Notes: generated by a model not told the origin, from the letters alone. Positions 33,868 to 43,173 are shown, numbered from the stretch's first letter. The stretch is 64,000 bases of DNA from Chryseolinea lacunae (GCF_016735595.1 NZ_JAERRB010000002.1:694996-758995), one strand, 5' to 3'. A program made the numbers and translations.

Positions 33868-35226
33868 ATGGCCTCCATTCTAGTAATTGAAGACGATCTG
33901 ACCTTTTCCAGGATACTGGAGGGCTTTCTCACTAAACAAGGATTCGCAGTCACGGTTCGCCACAAGGGCAACGAAGGACTTCAAGCCCTCAGAGACAACG
34001 CCGTTGACCTGGTGTTGCTGGACTATCGCCTGCCCGACATGACGGGCATGGACGTGCTGAACGAGATAAAAAAAACTACCGCCACCACCCAGGTCATCAT
34101 CATGACCAGCTTCTCCGACATTCGCACGGCCGTAAAGGCCATGAAGATGGGGGCATACGAATACATCACCAAGCCGGTCAATCCCGACGAGTTGCTCATG
34201 CTGGTGCAACAGGCGCTGAAGCGCGACAACAACACGGGCACACCGGTGTCGGTGGCTCCCAAGATAGAGGCACCCAAGCAGTTTGTGCAGGGCACCAGTG
34301 CTTCGGCCAAACAACTTCACGAATACATCCGCCTGGTGGCGCCCACCGACATGTCGGTGATTATAGAAGGCGAAAGCGGCACGGGGAAAGAAAACGTGGC
34401 CCAAACCATTCACCGCCTCAGCGCCCGCGCGAAAGCCCCGTTTGTGGCGGTTGACTGTGGCGCGCTGTCGAAAGAACTTGCGGCCAGCGAGCTGTTCGGA
34501 CATGTGAAGGGCGCGTTCACCGGTGCCGTGCAGGATAAGGTTGGTCAATTTGTGGAAGCGCACAAAGGCACCCTGTTTCTCGACGAGGTGGGCAACCTCT
34601 CTTACGAGGTGCAGGTGAAATTGCTGCGGGCCATCCAGGAACGCATCATTCAACCCATTGGCAGCAACAAGGAAACAAAGGTGGATGTGCGCATCATCAC
34701 CGCCACCAACGACGACCTCGCCGAAAGCGTGAAGAAGGGAACGTTCCGCGAAGACCTCTATCACCGCATCAACGAGTTCAAACTAAAGGTGCCCGCCTTG
34801 CGCGACCGCCACGATGACCTTGATGAGTTTCTTAACTTCTTCCGGCTGTCGGCCAACGCCGAGCTGGAACGCAACGTGACGGGCTTCAGCAAAGAGGTGA
34901 TGGACATCTTCCGCGCCTATGAGTGGCCTGGCAATTTGCGCGAGATGAAAAATGTGGTGAAGCGTGCCGTGCTGCTCACCAACGAAGGCCTCATTGCAAC
35001 GGAGGCCCTGCCCGTTGAAATGCTCGACACCGTGCGCAATCCCCAACCCAAGCCAAACAACGAGCCACCGGTCTATGACCTCAAGGCCCTGCAAGAGTCG
35101 CAGGAAAAGGAAATGATCATCAAGACCCTGAAAGAAGTTCGGTATAACAAATCGAAAGCCGCCCGCATCCTCAACATCGATAGGAAGACGCTTTACCTGA
35201 AAATCGAAAAATACGGTATCGAATAG
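33868..35226 (+). CDS. Sigma-54-dependent response regulator (NtrC family)
   Basis: 452 residues from ATG 33868 (a TTG at 33856 is in frame but gives a non-standard N-terminus). Receiver domain with phospho-acceptor Asp52 (LLDYRLPDM), AAA+ domain with Walker A GESGTGKE and the sigma-54 contact loop GAFTGA (215-220), Walker B LFLDEVGNL, and a C-terminal Fis-type helix-turn-helix (NKSKAARILNIDRKTLYLKIEKYGIE). It activates sigma-54 promoters by ATP hydrolysis. Converges with a hybrid kinase gene whose stop is six bases away, a likely partner. Confidence 0.95.
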   Translation: MASILVIEDDLTFSRILEGFLTKQGFAVTVRHKGNEGLQALRDNAVDLVLLDYRLPDMTGMDVLNEIKKTTATTQVIIMTSFSDIRTAVKAMKMGAYEYITKPVNPDELLMLVQQALKRDNNTGTPVSVAPKIEAPKQFVQGTSASAKQLHEYIRLVAPTDMSVIIEGESGTGKENVAQTIHRLSARAKAPFVAVDCGALSKELAASELFGHVKGAFTGAVQDKVGQFVEAHKGTLFLDEVGNLSYEVQVKLLRAIQERIIQPIGSNKETKVDVRIITATNDDLAESVKKGTFREDLYHRINEFKLKVPALRDRHDDLDEFLNFFRLSANAELERNVTGFSKEVMDIFRAYEWPGNLREMKNVVKRAVLLTNEGLIATEALPVEMLDTVRNPQPKPNNEPPVYDLKALQESQEKEMIIKTLKEVRYNKSKAARILNIDRKTLYLKIEKYGIE

Positions 35227-35232
35227 AATCGT

Positions 35233-37740
35233 TTACGACGACAGGGTGTTTACCTGGATGTTCATCAGCAACGCTTCCACATCGTCTTTGGCTTGCGTGA
35301 GCGCCGGCAACAGATCGGAAAGGGGCACCTCGTCCTGAAGTTTAACTTCAATGTCGCGCAATGTGGTGGAGAGATCAGACGATCCCATCTGCCCGATGCG
35401 ACCCGCCAGTTTGTGAACGATCTCGCGCACAGGACCTGCCTGCATATGCTTCAGGTGTTTTTCGAGGTTCACCACATCAGTCTTTGTTTCGTCCATAAAC
35501 TGTTGCAGCACCGATTGAAACAGGGCTTCGTCGCCCATGGTCATCAGGCGCAGCGTGGAGAGATCTGTTTCGATGGTATCGGCCATGTCGGTAGCAATGC
35601 CCAACACATCCATTAATTCATGTTCGCGAAAGGGCTTCGACAACACCACATCAAATCCTTCGTCCAGCAGTTGCTGGCGCTCTTGTGGGAACACATGTGC
35701 CGTGAGCGCCACAAAGCGTGTCGCTGGCGGATAGGTCTTCTTCAACGCACGACACAACTCCACGCCATTGATGTGCGGCATACGAATGTCCATAAGAATA
35801 TGGGAGACGCCTGCCTGCGGTTTTTCATGGATAAGTTTTTCGGCCTCGCTGTAGGTGGTGAAATCCACTTCATGCTTTTGAAGGATGAGGCTGCACAGCC
35901 GCAGAATCATGAGGTCGTCGTCGACCACAATCACTTTTCCGGTGAAGGATTGTTTTGTTGCTTTCTCTTTCAGCGGTTGGCGCACGGCTTCGCCATCGGC
36001 CCGGTCGAACGGCAACGTGACGGTGAAGGTTGAACCCATGCCCGACTCGCTGTGAACGTCAAGCGTGCCACCCTGCGCCTCCACCAGCGACTTCACAATG
36101 GTAAGCCCCAGCCCCGTGCCGCCATAGTGACGGGCGATGAGCGCATTGGCTTGCTCGAATTGGTTAAAGATTTTTTCAAGATCCTCGCGCTGAATGCCGA
36201 TGCCCGTGTCGCTGATCTCGAACACACAGCGGATGTCGCCATCGTTTTCGATTGTTTTCACGGCGAGCTTCACATAGCCTTTGGTGGTGAACTTGATGGC
36301 GTTGCCCACCAGGTTGTATAAAATCTGGCGCAGCCTGAAGGCGTCGCCATGTAGCAGATAGCCGTTGGGCTGTTCAACTTCCAGCAACAGGGTGAGGTGT
36401 TTGCGATGGGCCTGCACGCGCAACGCTGCCTCTACTTCGGAGAGGAGGGAGCGCAAGCTGAAATTTTCTTTTTGCAGCGTGAAGCTGCCGCTCGAAATGC
36501 GACTGTAGTCAAGCACCTCGTCCACAATGTGCAGCAGGTGTTCTGACGAGCTGTGTATGGCGTCGATGGCTTCGGGCAAGGTGCCCTGCCGTTGTTTCAA
36601 TTGTTCGGCAAAGCCGATGATGGATTGCAGCGGCGTTCTGATTTCGTGGCTCATGTTGGCCAGGAAGCGTTGTTTGATCTGGCTCAGCTCTTCGGCTTCG
36701 TCTTTCGCTTTTTCCAGTTGCTCTTTGTAGTAGTTGCTTCGGCCGATGTCTACCCAGATAAGATAAACCAGCAAGGCGGCACCGAGGAAGAACGCCACCA
36801 GCAGGAAGCCGATGTTCGAAATGCTTTTGGTGACCAGTGCCACGGCACGGTCGTTTTTGTCGCGCATGTGGGCAAGCTCTTCTTTCTCTACTTCGTGCAG
36901 GATGCTGAGCAGTTTGTTGATGAGCAAACTATTGGCATGAATCAACTCCAGTTCCTGTTGCAGCAGTTTTTTGTTTTCGGCGCGCTGGTCGTTTTCCAGG
37001 TCGGTCATGATTTTTTCCACCTCGTCGATCGCCTTGTTCTGGCGTGCCACGGCAAGCGTGTCGACGGTCACGCTCAATTCTTCCTGCACCTTGATGTGAG
37101 TGGTGGGTGCGGTGTTGTTTTTCTTTTTGCCAAAGAGTTTGCCAAGACCCGAGCGTTCTTTTTGGGCGGGCACCGAGTCGCGGGTGTAGGTGGTGATGGT
37201 TTTCTTTTCGGTGGTGACCACGCTGGTGTCGACCAATATTTTTTCGTGTTGCAGAATGGTCGACAACGTGTCGAGCCGCACAGACAGACGACGGTTGTCG
37301 GTGAGGGTCGATTTCAGTTTGAGGTAGGCAAAGAAAAGACTGTTGCGTTTTTGCAGCACTTGTTTGATGTTGAGCAGCCGGCTTTGCTGGGCCGAGTCCC
37401 ACTTCAGCAACCGCAGCGAGTCTATTTTGTCGCTCAGCGAGGTGGTTTGTTTGAGGAAGGCTTTATAGGGCTTTTTCGGGTTTCGGATGGCCTCTGCGCG
37501 CTGGGTTTGGTCGAGTGCCGTGATTTCCTGGAAAATGTCGTTCAGGGTGTTGAGCTTGGGGTTGGGCGCCGACAGTTCGTTCACGGTGTCCATCATTTCG
37601 CGAAAACCAAAGTGCGTGATGCCCAGGGCCAACAGAATGGCCACAAACGCCAGCAGGAACCCCGCCAGAATCTTTCCCTTTACCGATGTTGGATAGAATT
37701 TGTCTCTGAAATACTGCATAGGCTTTTGCGGTTCGCGCAT
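35233..37740 (-). CDS. Hybrid sensor histidine kinase with receiver and HPt domains
   Basis: About 835 residues from ATG 37740 (ATG 37719 and an upstream open frame are alternatives). Order: TM (about 20-40), a long extracytoplasmic helical sensor with a Lys/Thr-rich middle, TM near 315-335, HisKA with His365 (NMSHEIRTPLQ), HATPase (NAIKFTTKG, DTGIGI, GTGLGLTIVKSL), receiver with Asp651 (ILMDIRMPHING) and C-terminal HPt with His776 (VHKLAGRIGQMG). A complete phosphorelay in one protein. The HPt could pass phosphate to the convergent sigma-54 regulator; this pairing is inferred from position. Confidence 0.92.
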   Translation of the reverse strand: MREPQKPMQYFRDKFYPTSVKGKILAGFLLAFVAILLALGITHFGFREMMDTVNELSAPNPKLNTLNDIFQEITALDQTQRAEAIRNPKKPYKAFLKQTTSLSDKIDSLRLLKWDSAQQSRLLNIKQVLQKRNSLFFAYLKLKSTLTDNRRLSVRLDTLSTILQHEKILVDTSVVTTEKKTITTYTRDSVPAQKERSGLGKLFGKKKNNTAPTTHIKVQEELSVTVDTLAVARQNKAIDEVEKIMTDLENDQRAENKKLLQQELELIHANSLLINKLLSILHEVEKEELAHMRDKNDRAVALVTKSISNIGFLLVAFFLGAALLVYLIWVDIGRSNYYKEQLEKAKDEAEELSQIKQRFLANMSHEIRTPLQSIIGFAEQLKQRQGTLPEAIDAIHSSSEHLLHIVDEVLDYSRISSGSFTLQKENFSLRSLLSEVEAALRVQAHRKHLTLLLEVEQPNGYLLHGDAFRLRQILYNLVGNAIKFTTKGYVKLAVKTIENDGDIRCVFEISDTGIGIQREDLEKIFNQFEQANALIARHYGGTGLGLTIVKSLVEAQGGTLDVHSESGMGSTFTVTLPFDRADGEAVRQPLKEKATKQSFTGKVIVVDDDLMILRLCSLILQKHEVDFTTYSEAEKLIHEKPQAGVSHILMDIRMPHINGVELCRALKKTYPPATRFVALTAHVFPQERQQLLDEGFDVVLSKPFREHELMDVLGIATDMADTIETDLSTLRLMTMGDEALFQSVLQQFMDETKTDVVNLEKHLKHMQAGPVREIVHKLAGRIGQMGSSDLSTTLRDIEVKLQDEVPLSDLLPALTQAKDDVEALLMNIQVNTLSS

Positions 37741-37980
37741 CCTGTCATCCTTAACAAAAATCCGACCCGACAAGTTAACGACAGATTGTGTTTCGTGCGT
37801 GTTTTTAAGCGGTTTAAAACACAAAATTCAGCACGGTCCGATATGCGGGTGCGATCGCCGTTGGCTTTGTGTAGTGGAGGATGAACCATTACGGCGGTGC
37901 TGCGGGACGTTCCGCTAACATTAAACCGCTAGGAAATTTTGAAGGCTATCCTTTACTTTCAAACCTGTTAACCCTCGCGC

Positions 37981-38667
37981 ATGAAAATACTAGTCATAGA
38001 AGATGAGCCTGCCGTGGTGTCGTTTATCCGTCGTGGCATGATGGAAGCTGGACACGATGTGCTGGTGGCCATGGATGGCGACACCGGGTTTCAGATGGCG
38101 CAGGCCGAAGCCATCGACGTGATTGTGCTCGATGTGATGCTGCCCGCCATGAACGGCGTGGACCTGTGCCGAAAGCTTCGTGAGAAAAAAGTAGACACAC
38201 CCGTGATCATGCTCACGGCGCTGGGCATGACCGAAAACATTGTGGCCGGCCTGAACAACGGCGCCGACGACTACCTGGTGAAGCCCTTCAAGTTTGCCGA
38301 ACTGCTGGCGCGCATCGCCGCCGTGTCGCGACGCAACAAAGCCGTTCCCGTCGCGAACCATGTGCTGAAAATTGCCGACATCGCGCTGGACACACGCAGC
38401 AAAACCGTGAGCCGGCAAGATATAAAGATCGACCTCACCGCCACCGAATATAAATTGTTGGAGTTTCTCATGCAGCAAGAAGGCCGGGTGCTTTCACGCG
38501 CCGAACTCCTGGAACACGTGTGGGGCGTGAACTTCGACATGAACACCAACGTGGTGGACGTATACATCAACTACCTGCGCAAGAAAATTGACAAGAACTA
38601 TCCCGACAAACTCATCCACACCGTGGTGGGCATGGGCTATGTTTTGCGCGATGACAAAAACGCATGA
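37981..38667 (+). CDS. OmpR/PhoB-family response regulator
   Basis: 228 residues: receiver domain with acidic pocket EDE (7-9), phospho-acceptor Asp51 (VLDVMLPAMNG) and Lys at MLTALG...VKPF, then a winged-helix DNA-binding domain (LTATEYKLLEFLMQQEGRVLSRAELLEHVWG). Overlaps the kinase gene by four bases (ATGA). Four direct repeats with 11-bp spacing directly after the kinase gene are a fitting OmpR-type binding site, so this regulator may control the USP-like and bestrophin genes. Confidence 0.95.
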   Translation: MKILVIEDEPAVVSFIRRGMMEAGHDVLVAMDGDTGFQMAQAEAIDVIVLDVMLPAMNGVDLCRKLREKKVDTPVIMLTALGMTENIVAGLNNGADDYLVKPFKFAELLARIAAVSRRNKAVPVANHVLKIADIALDTRSKTVSRQDIKIDLTATEYKLLEFLMQQEGRVLSRAELLEHVWGVNFDMNTNVVDVYINYLRKKIDKNYPDKLIHTVVGMGYVLRDDKNA

Positions 38668-40034
38668 GGATCAGAAATAAAATAGTGCTCATCTTCGTGG
38701 TGGTGACGGCTGTCACCCTGGTGATGCTAAGCGTGTTCATCTATCTGTTTTCCATCCGCCACGCGCATCGCTATTTCTATACACGCCTCAAAGTGCGCGC
38801 GTCCATTGCGTTGCACGGCTATTTGGAAGAAGGCCAGTCGGAAGGCGTGCTGGAGCTGCGCGAACGCCACTTGCAGATGCTGCCCGACGAACGCGAATAC
38901 ATTGTGCGCTACGACTCCACAACCCGGCAATGGAAGGGAAATGCACTGCCGATGCTTTCTCAAACCTTTTATGCAGGCGTGCAGGAGAGTGGTTATGCCG
39001 AGTGGGATAACGACTTTGTGCACTACGTGGGCGTGAACGACGCCACGGCGCCGGGCGTCATCAGCGTGGCCACGGCTCGCGACGATGAAGGGGCGGTGCA
39101 AATGCAATCGCTGCTCAACCTGCTGATGCTGGCCGTGGTGTTTGGAAGTGTTTTTGTCTTTGGCTTAGGTCGGTTGTTGGCGGCGCAGATCATCAAGCCG
39201 GTGTCCGACATCATCGAAGAAGTGAACCGCATCAGCGCATCCAGTCTCGACAAGCGGCTCTCTACCGCAAAGGGTGAAGACGAGATCGCCGCCCTCGCAC
39301 AAACCTTCAACAGCATGCTCGACCGCCTGCACGTGGCGTTTCAGTTGCAGAGCAATTTCATCAGCAATGCCTCGCACGAACTGCGCACACCGCTTACCGC
39401 CATACTCGGGGAGTCGGACGTGACGCTGTCGGGAGAGCGGAGCTGCGATGAGTATAAAAAATCCATACAGGCCATTCGCACCGAGGCCGAAAAGCTGAAC
39501 GATCTTGTTACCAGCCTGCTGCAACTTTCACAAGTGGGCTTCGACGGCAAGCGGCAGATGCTGGAGCCGGTGAGCGTGGATCTGTTGCTGATGAAAATCA
39601 AAAACGAGATCAACAAACGTTTCCCCAACAACCACCTGCACATCGAGTTGAAGGACGTGCCCGAAAATCCGGATGCGCTCGTGCTCATGTGTATCCCCAC
39701 GTGGATGGAACTGGCGTTGCTGAACATCGTGAACAACGCCATCAAATATTCCGACAACAAAGATGTGCTGGTCACACTGTCGGCCACCGAACATGAACTC
39801 AGCATCCGCATCAGCGACCTGGGCATCGGCATTTCGGAAACCGACATGAAGCATGTTTTTGAATTGTTCTTCCGCGGCAGCAACAGCCAGGCATATGTGG
39901 GCCACGGCATCGGCCTTCCGCTGGCCGACAAGATTATCCGCCTCCACGGGGGCAGAATCGACATTTTGTCGCGGCCCAATCAGGGCACGACGGTGGTGGT
40001 GAACTTCAACCGCAACCAGATTAGAAAACGATAA
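38664..40034 (+). CDS. Sensor histidine kinase of the OmpR-type system
   Basis: 456 residues: TM1 (about 8-30), a periplasmic sensor of roughly 120 residues, TM2 (about 153-172), HAMP (AAQIIKPVSDIIEEVNRISASSLDKRL), HisKA with His238 (NASHELRTPLTA) and HATPase (NIVNNAIKYSDNK, DLGIGI, GHGIGLPLADKI). Canonical membrane kinase for the overlapping response-regulator gene. Signal unknown. Confidence 0.95.
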   Translation: MRIRNKIVLIFVVVTAVTLVMLSVFIYLFSIRHAHRYFYTRLKVRASIALHGYLEEGQSEGVLELRERHLQMLPDEREYIVRYDSTTRQWKGNALPMLSQTFYAGVQESGYAEWDNDFVHYVGVNDATAPGVISVATARDDEGAVQMQSLLNLLMLAVVFGSVFVFGLGRLLAAQIIKPVSDIIEEVNRISASSLDKRLSTAKGEDEIAALAQTFNSMLDRLHVAFQLQSNFISNASHELRTPLTAILGESDVTLSGERSCDEYKKSIQAIRTEAEKLNDLVTSLLQLSQVGFDGKRQMLEPVSVDLLLMKIKNEINKRFPNNHLHIELKDVPENPDALVLMCIPTWMELALLNIVNNAIKYSDNKDVLVTLSATEHELSIRISDLGIGISETDMKHVFELFFRGSNSQAYVGHGIGLPLADKIIRLHGGRIDILSRPNQGTTVVVNFNRNQIRKR

Positions 40035-40042
40035 GAGAAAAA

Positions 40043-40086
40043 TTAACCACATTCTAATGTCGGCCTAACGCCCCTCTAATAGCGAT
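40043..40086 (+). promoter_or_regulatory. Four tandem 11-bp-spaced repeats, probable OmpR-type operator
   Basis: TTAAC (40043), CTAAT (40054), CTAAC (40065) and CTAAT (40076) start exactly 11 bases apart, the helical-turn spacing used by OmpR/PhoB dimers. The array lies between the kinase gene and the USP-like gene, 35-80 bases before its ATG, on the correct side for an activator site. Confidence 0.6.
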
Positions 40087-40120
40087 TCTGCTTCTTTCTG
40101 AAAATTAAAACAGGAAGACT

Positions 40121-40588
40121 ATGAAAAGCATATTGATCCCGACCGATTATTCTGAAGACACGCTCCAGGCATTGGAACTGACCTTGCGCAACGTTGGCGA
40201 CACACCGGTTCAGGTGGTGCTGCTAAGTTTTTCGCCCCTTCCCGACGTGCTCGCCGAAAATTTGTTTCTGCCTCCCAACGAGGGACTAACCAGCGAACGG
40301 CGCAAATTTATTGTGGATGAATGGAACATGCGACAATCGTTGCTCGACACGAATATTCAACTCATCGAGTATCACGTCTACGGAGGAACACCCGCCATCC
40401 TTCAACAAATCATGGAGCTCTTCCATATCAACGACACCATTGTGCCGCACTCGTTTCAGAAAAGCGAACGCCTTGTTCACCAACAAGCCATGCGGTCGCT
40501 CAACCGGGCCAAAGCAAAAGTGACGTGGATGCCCGAACGCGAAATCGCCGTGCCGTTCCGTTTAACGGAAACCCATTTGTCGGTGTAG
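40121..40588 (+). CDS. Universal-stress-protein-like, degenerate C-terminus
   Basis: 155 residues. The N-terminal strand ILIPTDYSEDTLQALELTL is typical of UspA-fold proteins, but the ATP-binding Gx2Gx9G(S/T) motif is absent; the C-terminal third (SFQKSERLVHQQAMRSLNRAKAKVTWMPEREI) differs from the family. It is therefore probably a non-ATP-binding USP relative. Immediately downstream of the four-repeat operator and followed by the bestrophin gene, likely in one transcript. Confidence 0.7.
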   Translation: MKSILIPTDYSEDTLQALELTLRNVGDTPVQVVLLSFSPLPDVLAENLFLPPNEGLTSERRKFIVDEWNMRQSLLDTNIQLIEYHVYGGTPAILQQIMELFHINDTIVPHSFQKSERLVHQQAMRSLNRAKAKVTWMPEREIAVPFRLTETHLSV

Positions 40589-40647
40589 TGATACAACCAG
40601 GCAAAACAAAATTCAGAAGTTTTAAACACCGCTAAAGAAGAGACGAT

Positions 40648-41583
40648 ATGTTGCTGAGAAAGAGAATACCGTGGGTGTACTTGATGGCGAAAATAAAAGT
40701 GGAGACCAGCCTCGTGTTGATCTACTCCACGCTCATGGCTGTGTGGCATCGTGAGTTGGATATCAATCACATTTCCATTCCATTGGCCGTGCCCACTATA
40801 TTGGGCACGATCATTTCGTTGCTGCTGGCGTTTCGTTCCAACCAGGCCTACGACCGCTGGTGGGAAGCGCGCATCATCTGGGGCTCTATTGTGAACGACT
40901 CGCGGTCGCTGATGCGCCAGATGCAAAGTTTCATAAGCGACCCCGACTATTCCGTGAACGTGAACCGTTTCATCGAACGTTTTGGCAACCGCCAGATCGC
41001 ATGGGCCTATTCGCTTGGCCGCACACTGCGCGGGCAGCAAGCGTTCGAAGAAAAAGAACTCTGGCTCACCGCCGAGGAACGGATCTGGGCCGGCAAACAC
41101 TCCAACGTGCCTAACGCGTTGTTGTCTCTCCACGCGCGCGACATCCGCACCGCCTTTCAATCGGAATGGATCAACCCTTATCAACAGGTGGAGTTGGACA
41201 GAACCGTCACGCGCTTGTGCGACTCCATGGGAAAATGCGAGCGTATCAAAAACACCGTGTTTCCCACGACGTATAGTTTATACATTCACTTCGCATTGTA
41301 CCTTTTCATCGTGTTGCTGCCCTTCGGCCTCACCGCGTCCATGGGTTTTGTTCAGGTTCCCCTGATGGTCGCCATCTCGTCGGCATTTTTGCTGATCGAA
41401 AAAATGGCCATCTATTTGCAGGACCCTTTCGAAAACAAACCCACCGACACCCCGGTCACCGCCATCGCCCAAACCATCGAACGCGACCTTCGCCAGATGA
41501 TGAACGACGACACACGCACCCCCCAAGCCGAAAAGCAAAGAAGCAGCGAACGCGAGATGGAGCAGGTGTATTATGTGCTGTAG
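40648..41583 (+). CDS. Bestrophin-family (UPF0187) membrane channel
   Basis: 311 residues with about four TM segments. Family hallmarks: VLIYSTLMAVWH, then LLLAFRSNQAYDRWWEARIIWGSIVNDSR, and the C-terminal DPFENKPTDTPVTAIAQTIERDLRQM. Bacterial bestrophins are pentameric ion channels. Follows the USP-like gene by 60 bases and lies downstream of the OmpR-type system, so ion flux may be controlled by it. Confidence 0.92.
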   Translation: MLLRKRIPWVYLMAKIKVETSLVLIYSTLMAVWHRELDINHISIPLAVPTILGTIISLLLAFRSNQAYDRWWEARIIWGSIVNDSRSLMRQMQSFISDPDYSVNVNRFIERFGNRQIAWAYSLGRTLRGQQAFEEKELWLTAEERIWAGKHSNVPNALLSLHARDIRTAFQSEWINPYQQVELDRTVTRLCDSMGKCERIKNTVFPTTYSLYIHFALYLFIVLLPFGLTASMGFVQVPLMVAISSAFLLIEKMAIYLQDPFENKPTDTPVTAIAQTIERDLRQMMNDDTRTPQAEKQRSSEREMEQVYYVL

Positions 41584-42151
41584 AAATGAAGAATGAATAG
41601 TTGAAATAGGATAGTGTGAATAGTGAAGAGAGGATCGTGAATAGTGGGATAGAGGGATAGTTAATAGTGACTATTGGATAGTGAATAGTAGGATGACGAA
41701 GAATGGACGTGCAGCTAAATGAAAGAGAGCAGTGTGTTGTCCAATGCGGAGTCCTGCGCAAATGGATCAAACTGAAGGTCCAATTCAACGCTTAAAACAC
41801 GGCGTGTTTTAAGCCCTTTCAAAACAAAGCCGGGGTGCTGATTTTGGCGAACCAAAATCAGCACCTCGCTTTGTTTCCCCCAAACGCTCACCTTGATAAG
41901 CTTTCCATAAAATACTCACGCTCGTGAGCGGAACACGCCACACCGAACTCGACGCACACCCTCCCTCGGTCAACCGAACCCCTTTCATCGCGAACAAAAC
42001 CTCCAAACCCCAGTGCATTTGCTCCGGAATGGGTATTTTGCACATCCAAATGCTTTCCGCTACCTGAAAAAATACCCAACAACAGGGCTTTTTTTAGAAA
42101 ATGGCACAATAATCCACCGCCACCATGCGACTCATGGAGTAACTAAGCGTG
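41584..42151. repeat. Repeat-rich non-coding stretch (568 bases)
   Basis: Three blocks. (1) 41590-41695: about ten loosely spaced GATAGT/GAATAGT units, a degenerate AT-rich minisatellite. (2) 41791-41813: CTTAAAACAC-GGC-GTGTTTTAAG, and 41822-41876: a long hairpin, AAACAAAGC and GGTGCTGATTTTGG pairing with CCAAAATCAGCACC and GCTTTGTTT, loop CGAA. (3) 42031-42077: GGGTATTTT / AAAATACCC around a 29-base loop, ahead of the ECF sigma gene. Open minus-strand frames cross it (e.g. 41809-42045), but I see no convincing gene. Confidence 0.5.
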
Positions 42152-42715
42152 ATGAAAGCAATGGACGTGGCCATGCAGATGAAGGAAGAGACATTTCTCC
42201 GGGAGAAAGACAAGTTGCTGGGGTTTATCCGCAACCGCGTCAACTCCGTGGAGGAAGCCGAAGACATTATGCAGGATGTATTCTATCAGTTCGTAGCCGG
42301 CTACGACACCATAGAATCCCTCGACAGGGTAACCTCGTGGCTGTTTTCGGTAGCCCGCAACAAGATCATAGACCGCTATCGTCGTGACGCAGCCCGTCCG
42401 AAACGGGCCGACCTTGAAATGCTGGCCGGCTCCGACGACGACGCGCCCCTGACGTTGCAAGACATTTTGCCCGACCTGGGCAATACTCCCGAAGATGCCT
42501 ACTTACGCGACGTGATCTGGGATGCCATTATGGACGCCCTCGACGACCTGCCCGCCGAACAGCGGCAGATCTTTATCCTGAACGAAATTGAAGAACGCGG
42601 CTTCCGCGAAATTTCCGAAGAAACCGGCGTGTCCATCAACACCCTGCTGTCGAGGAAGCGTTATGCCATCCTCGCTTTACGTAAAAAACTACAACGACTG
42701 TATAAAGACATTTAA
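42152..42715 (+). CDS. ECF-type RNA polymerase sigma factor
   Basis: 187 residues from ATG 42152 (GTG 42149 also in frame). Region 2 VEEAEDIMQDVFYQFVAGYDTIES and SWLFSVARNKIIDRYRR; region 4 ERGFREISEETGVSINTLLSRKRYAILAL. The acidic linker between them is long. No anti-sigma gene follows; instead a two-TM protein, which could regulate it. Distinct from the ECF factor at 31938. Confidence 0.92.
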   Translation: MKAMDVAMQMKEETFLREKDKLLGFIRNRVNSVEEAEDIMQDVFYQFVAGYDTIESLDRVTSWLFSVARNKIIDRYRRDAARPKRADLEMLAGSDDDAPLTLQDILPDLGNTPEDAYLRDVIWDAIMDALDDLPAEQRQIFILNEIEERGFREISEETGVSINTLLSRKRYAILALRKKLQRLYKDI

Positions 42716-42727
42716 AGAATTTGAATT

Positions 42728-43099
42728 ATGAACCGAGTATTGAAATTTGTGGCCTGTGTGGCGTTGGGCGTGTTGGCGGTTTTCCTGTTTGGATGGGTCA
42801 CAATGTCGCTGTGGAACTGGCTCATACCCGTGTTGTTTGCCGGTCCGGTCATCACATTCTGGCAGGCCATGGGGCTGCTGCTGTTATCTAAGATTCTGTT
42901 TTCAGGCCTGGGTGGTGGTGGAAAACGGGGATGTCACCGACATTCCGCAGAGACCTATGCCTGGAAAGAAAAATTCTATAACAAGTTCTCGTCTATGAGC
43001 CCCGAAGAGCGGGCTGCCCTCAAGCAAAAAATGAAGGATAAGTGGTGTCGTTGGGAAGAGGGCGCTTCGGCCAAAGATTCGACCGGTTCAAACGGTTGA
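42728..43099 (+). CDS. Small two-TM protein next to the ECF sigma gene
   Basis: 123 residues: two hydrophobic segments (about 5-28 and 33-60), a glycine-rich turn (GLGGGGKRGCHRH) and a charged, Trp-containing cytoplasmic C-terminus (SMSPEERAALKQKMKDKW). Starts 13 bases after the sigma factor stop, so both share a transcript. The cytoplasmic tail could bind the sigma factor; that is speculation. No domain recognised. Confidence 0.75.
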   Translation: MNRVLKFVACVALGVLAVFLFGWVTMSLWNWLIPVLFAGPVITFWQAMGLLLLSKILFSGLGGGGKRGCHRHSAETYAWKEKFYNKFSSMSPEERAALKQKMKDKWCRWEEGASAKDSTGSNG

Positions 43100-43173
43100 G
43101 GAGACATTTCGGTAAAAATCCACCAAAAAAATCTGAAAAAAGCTGAACCATAGGGCAAACTGAGCGTTCAAGG

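Noticed and set aside
36553-37884. Long plus-strand open frame (443 residues)
   Set aside because: Opposite the hybrid kinase; Phe/Val/Gly/His-rich shadow composition.
41590-41700. CRISPR array
   Set aside because: Repeat units are only 6-7 bases and irregularly spaced, with no spacers and no cas genes.
41809-42045. Minus-strand 78-residue frame as a gene
   Set aside because: Runs through a long perfect hairpin and has no signal, membrane segment or ribosome site; more likely part of an intergenic repeat.
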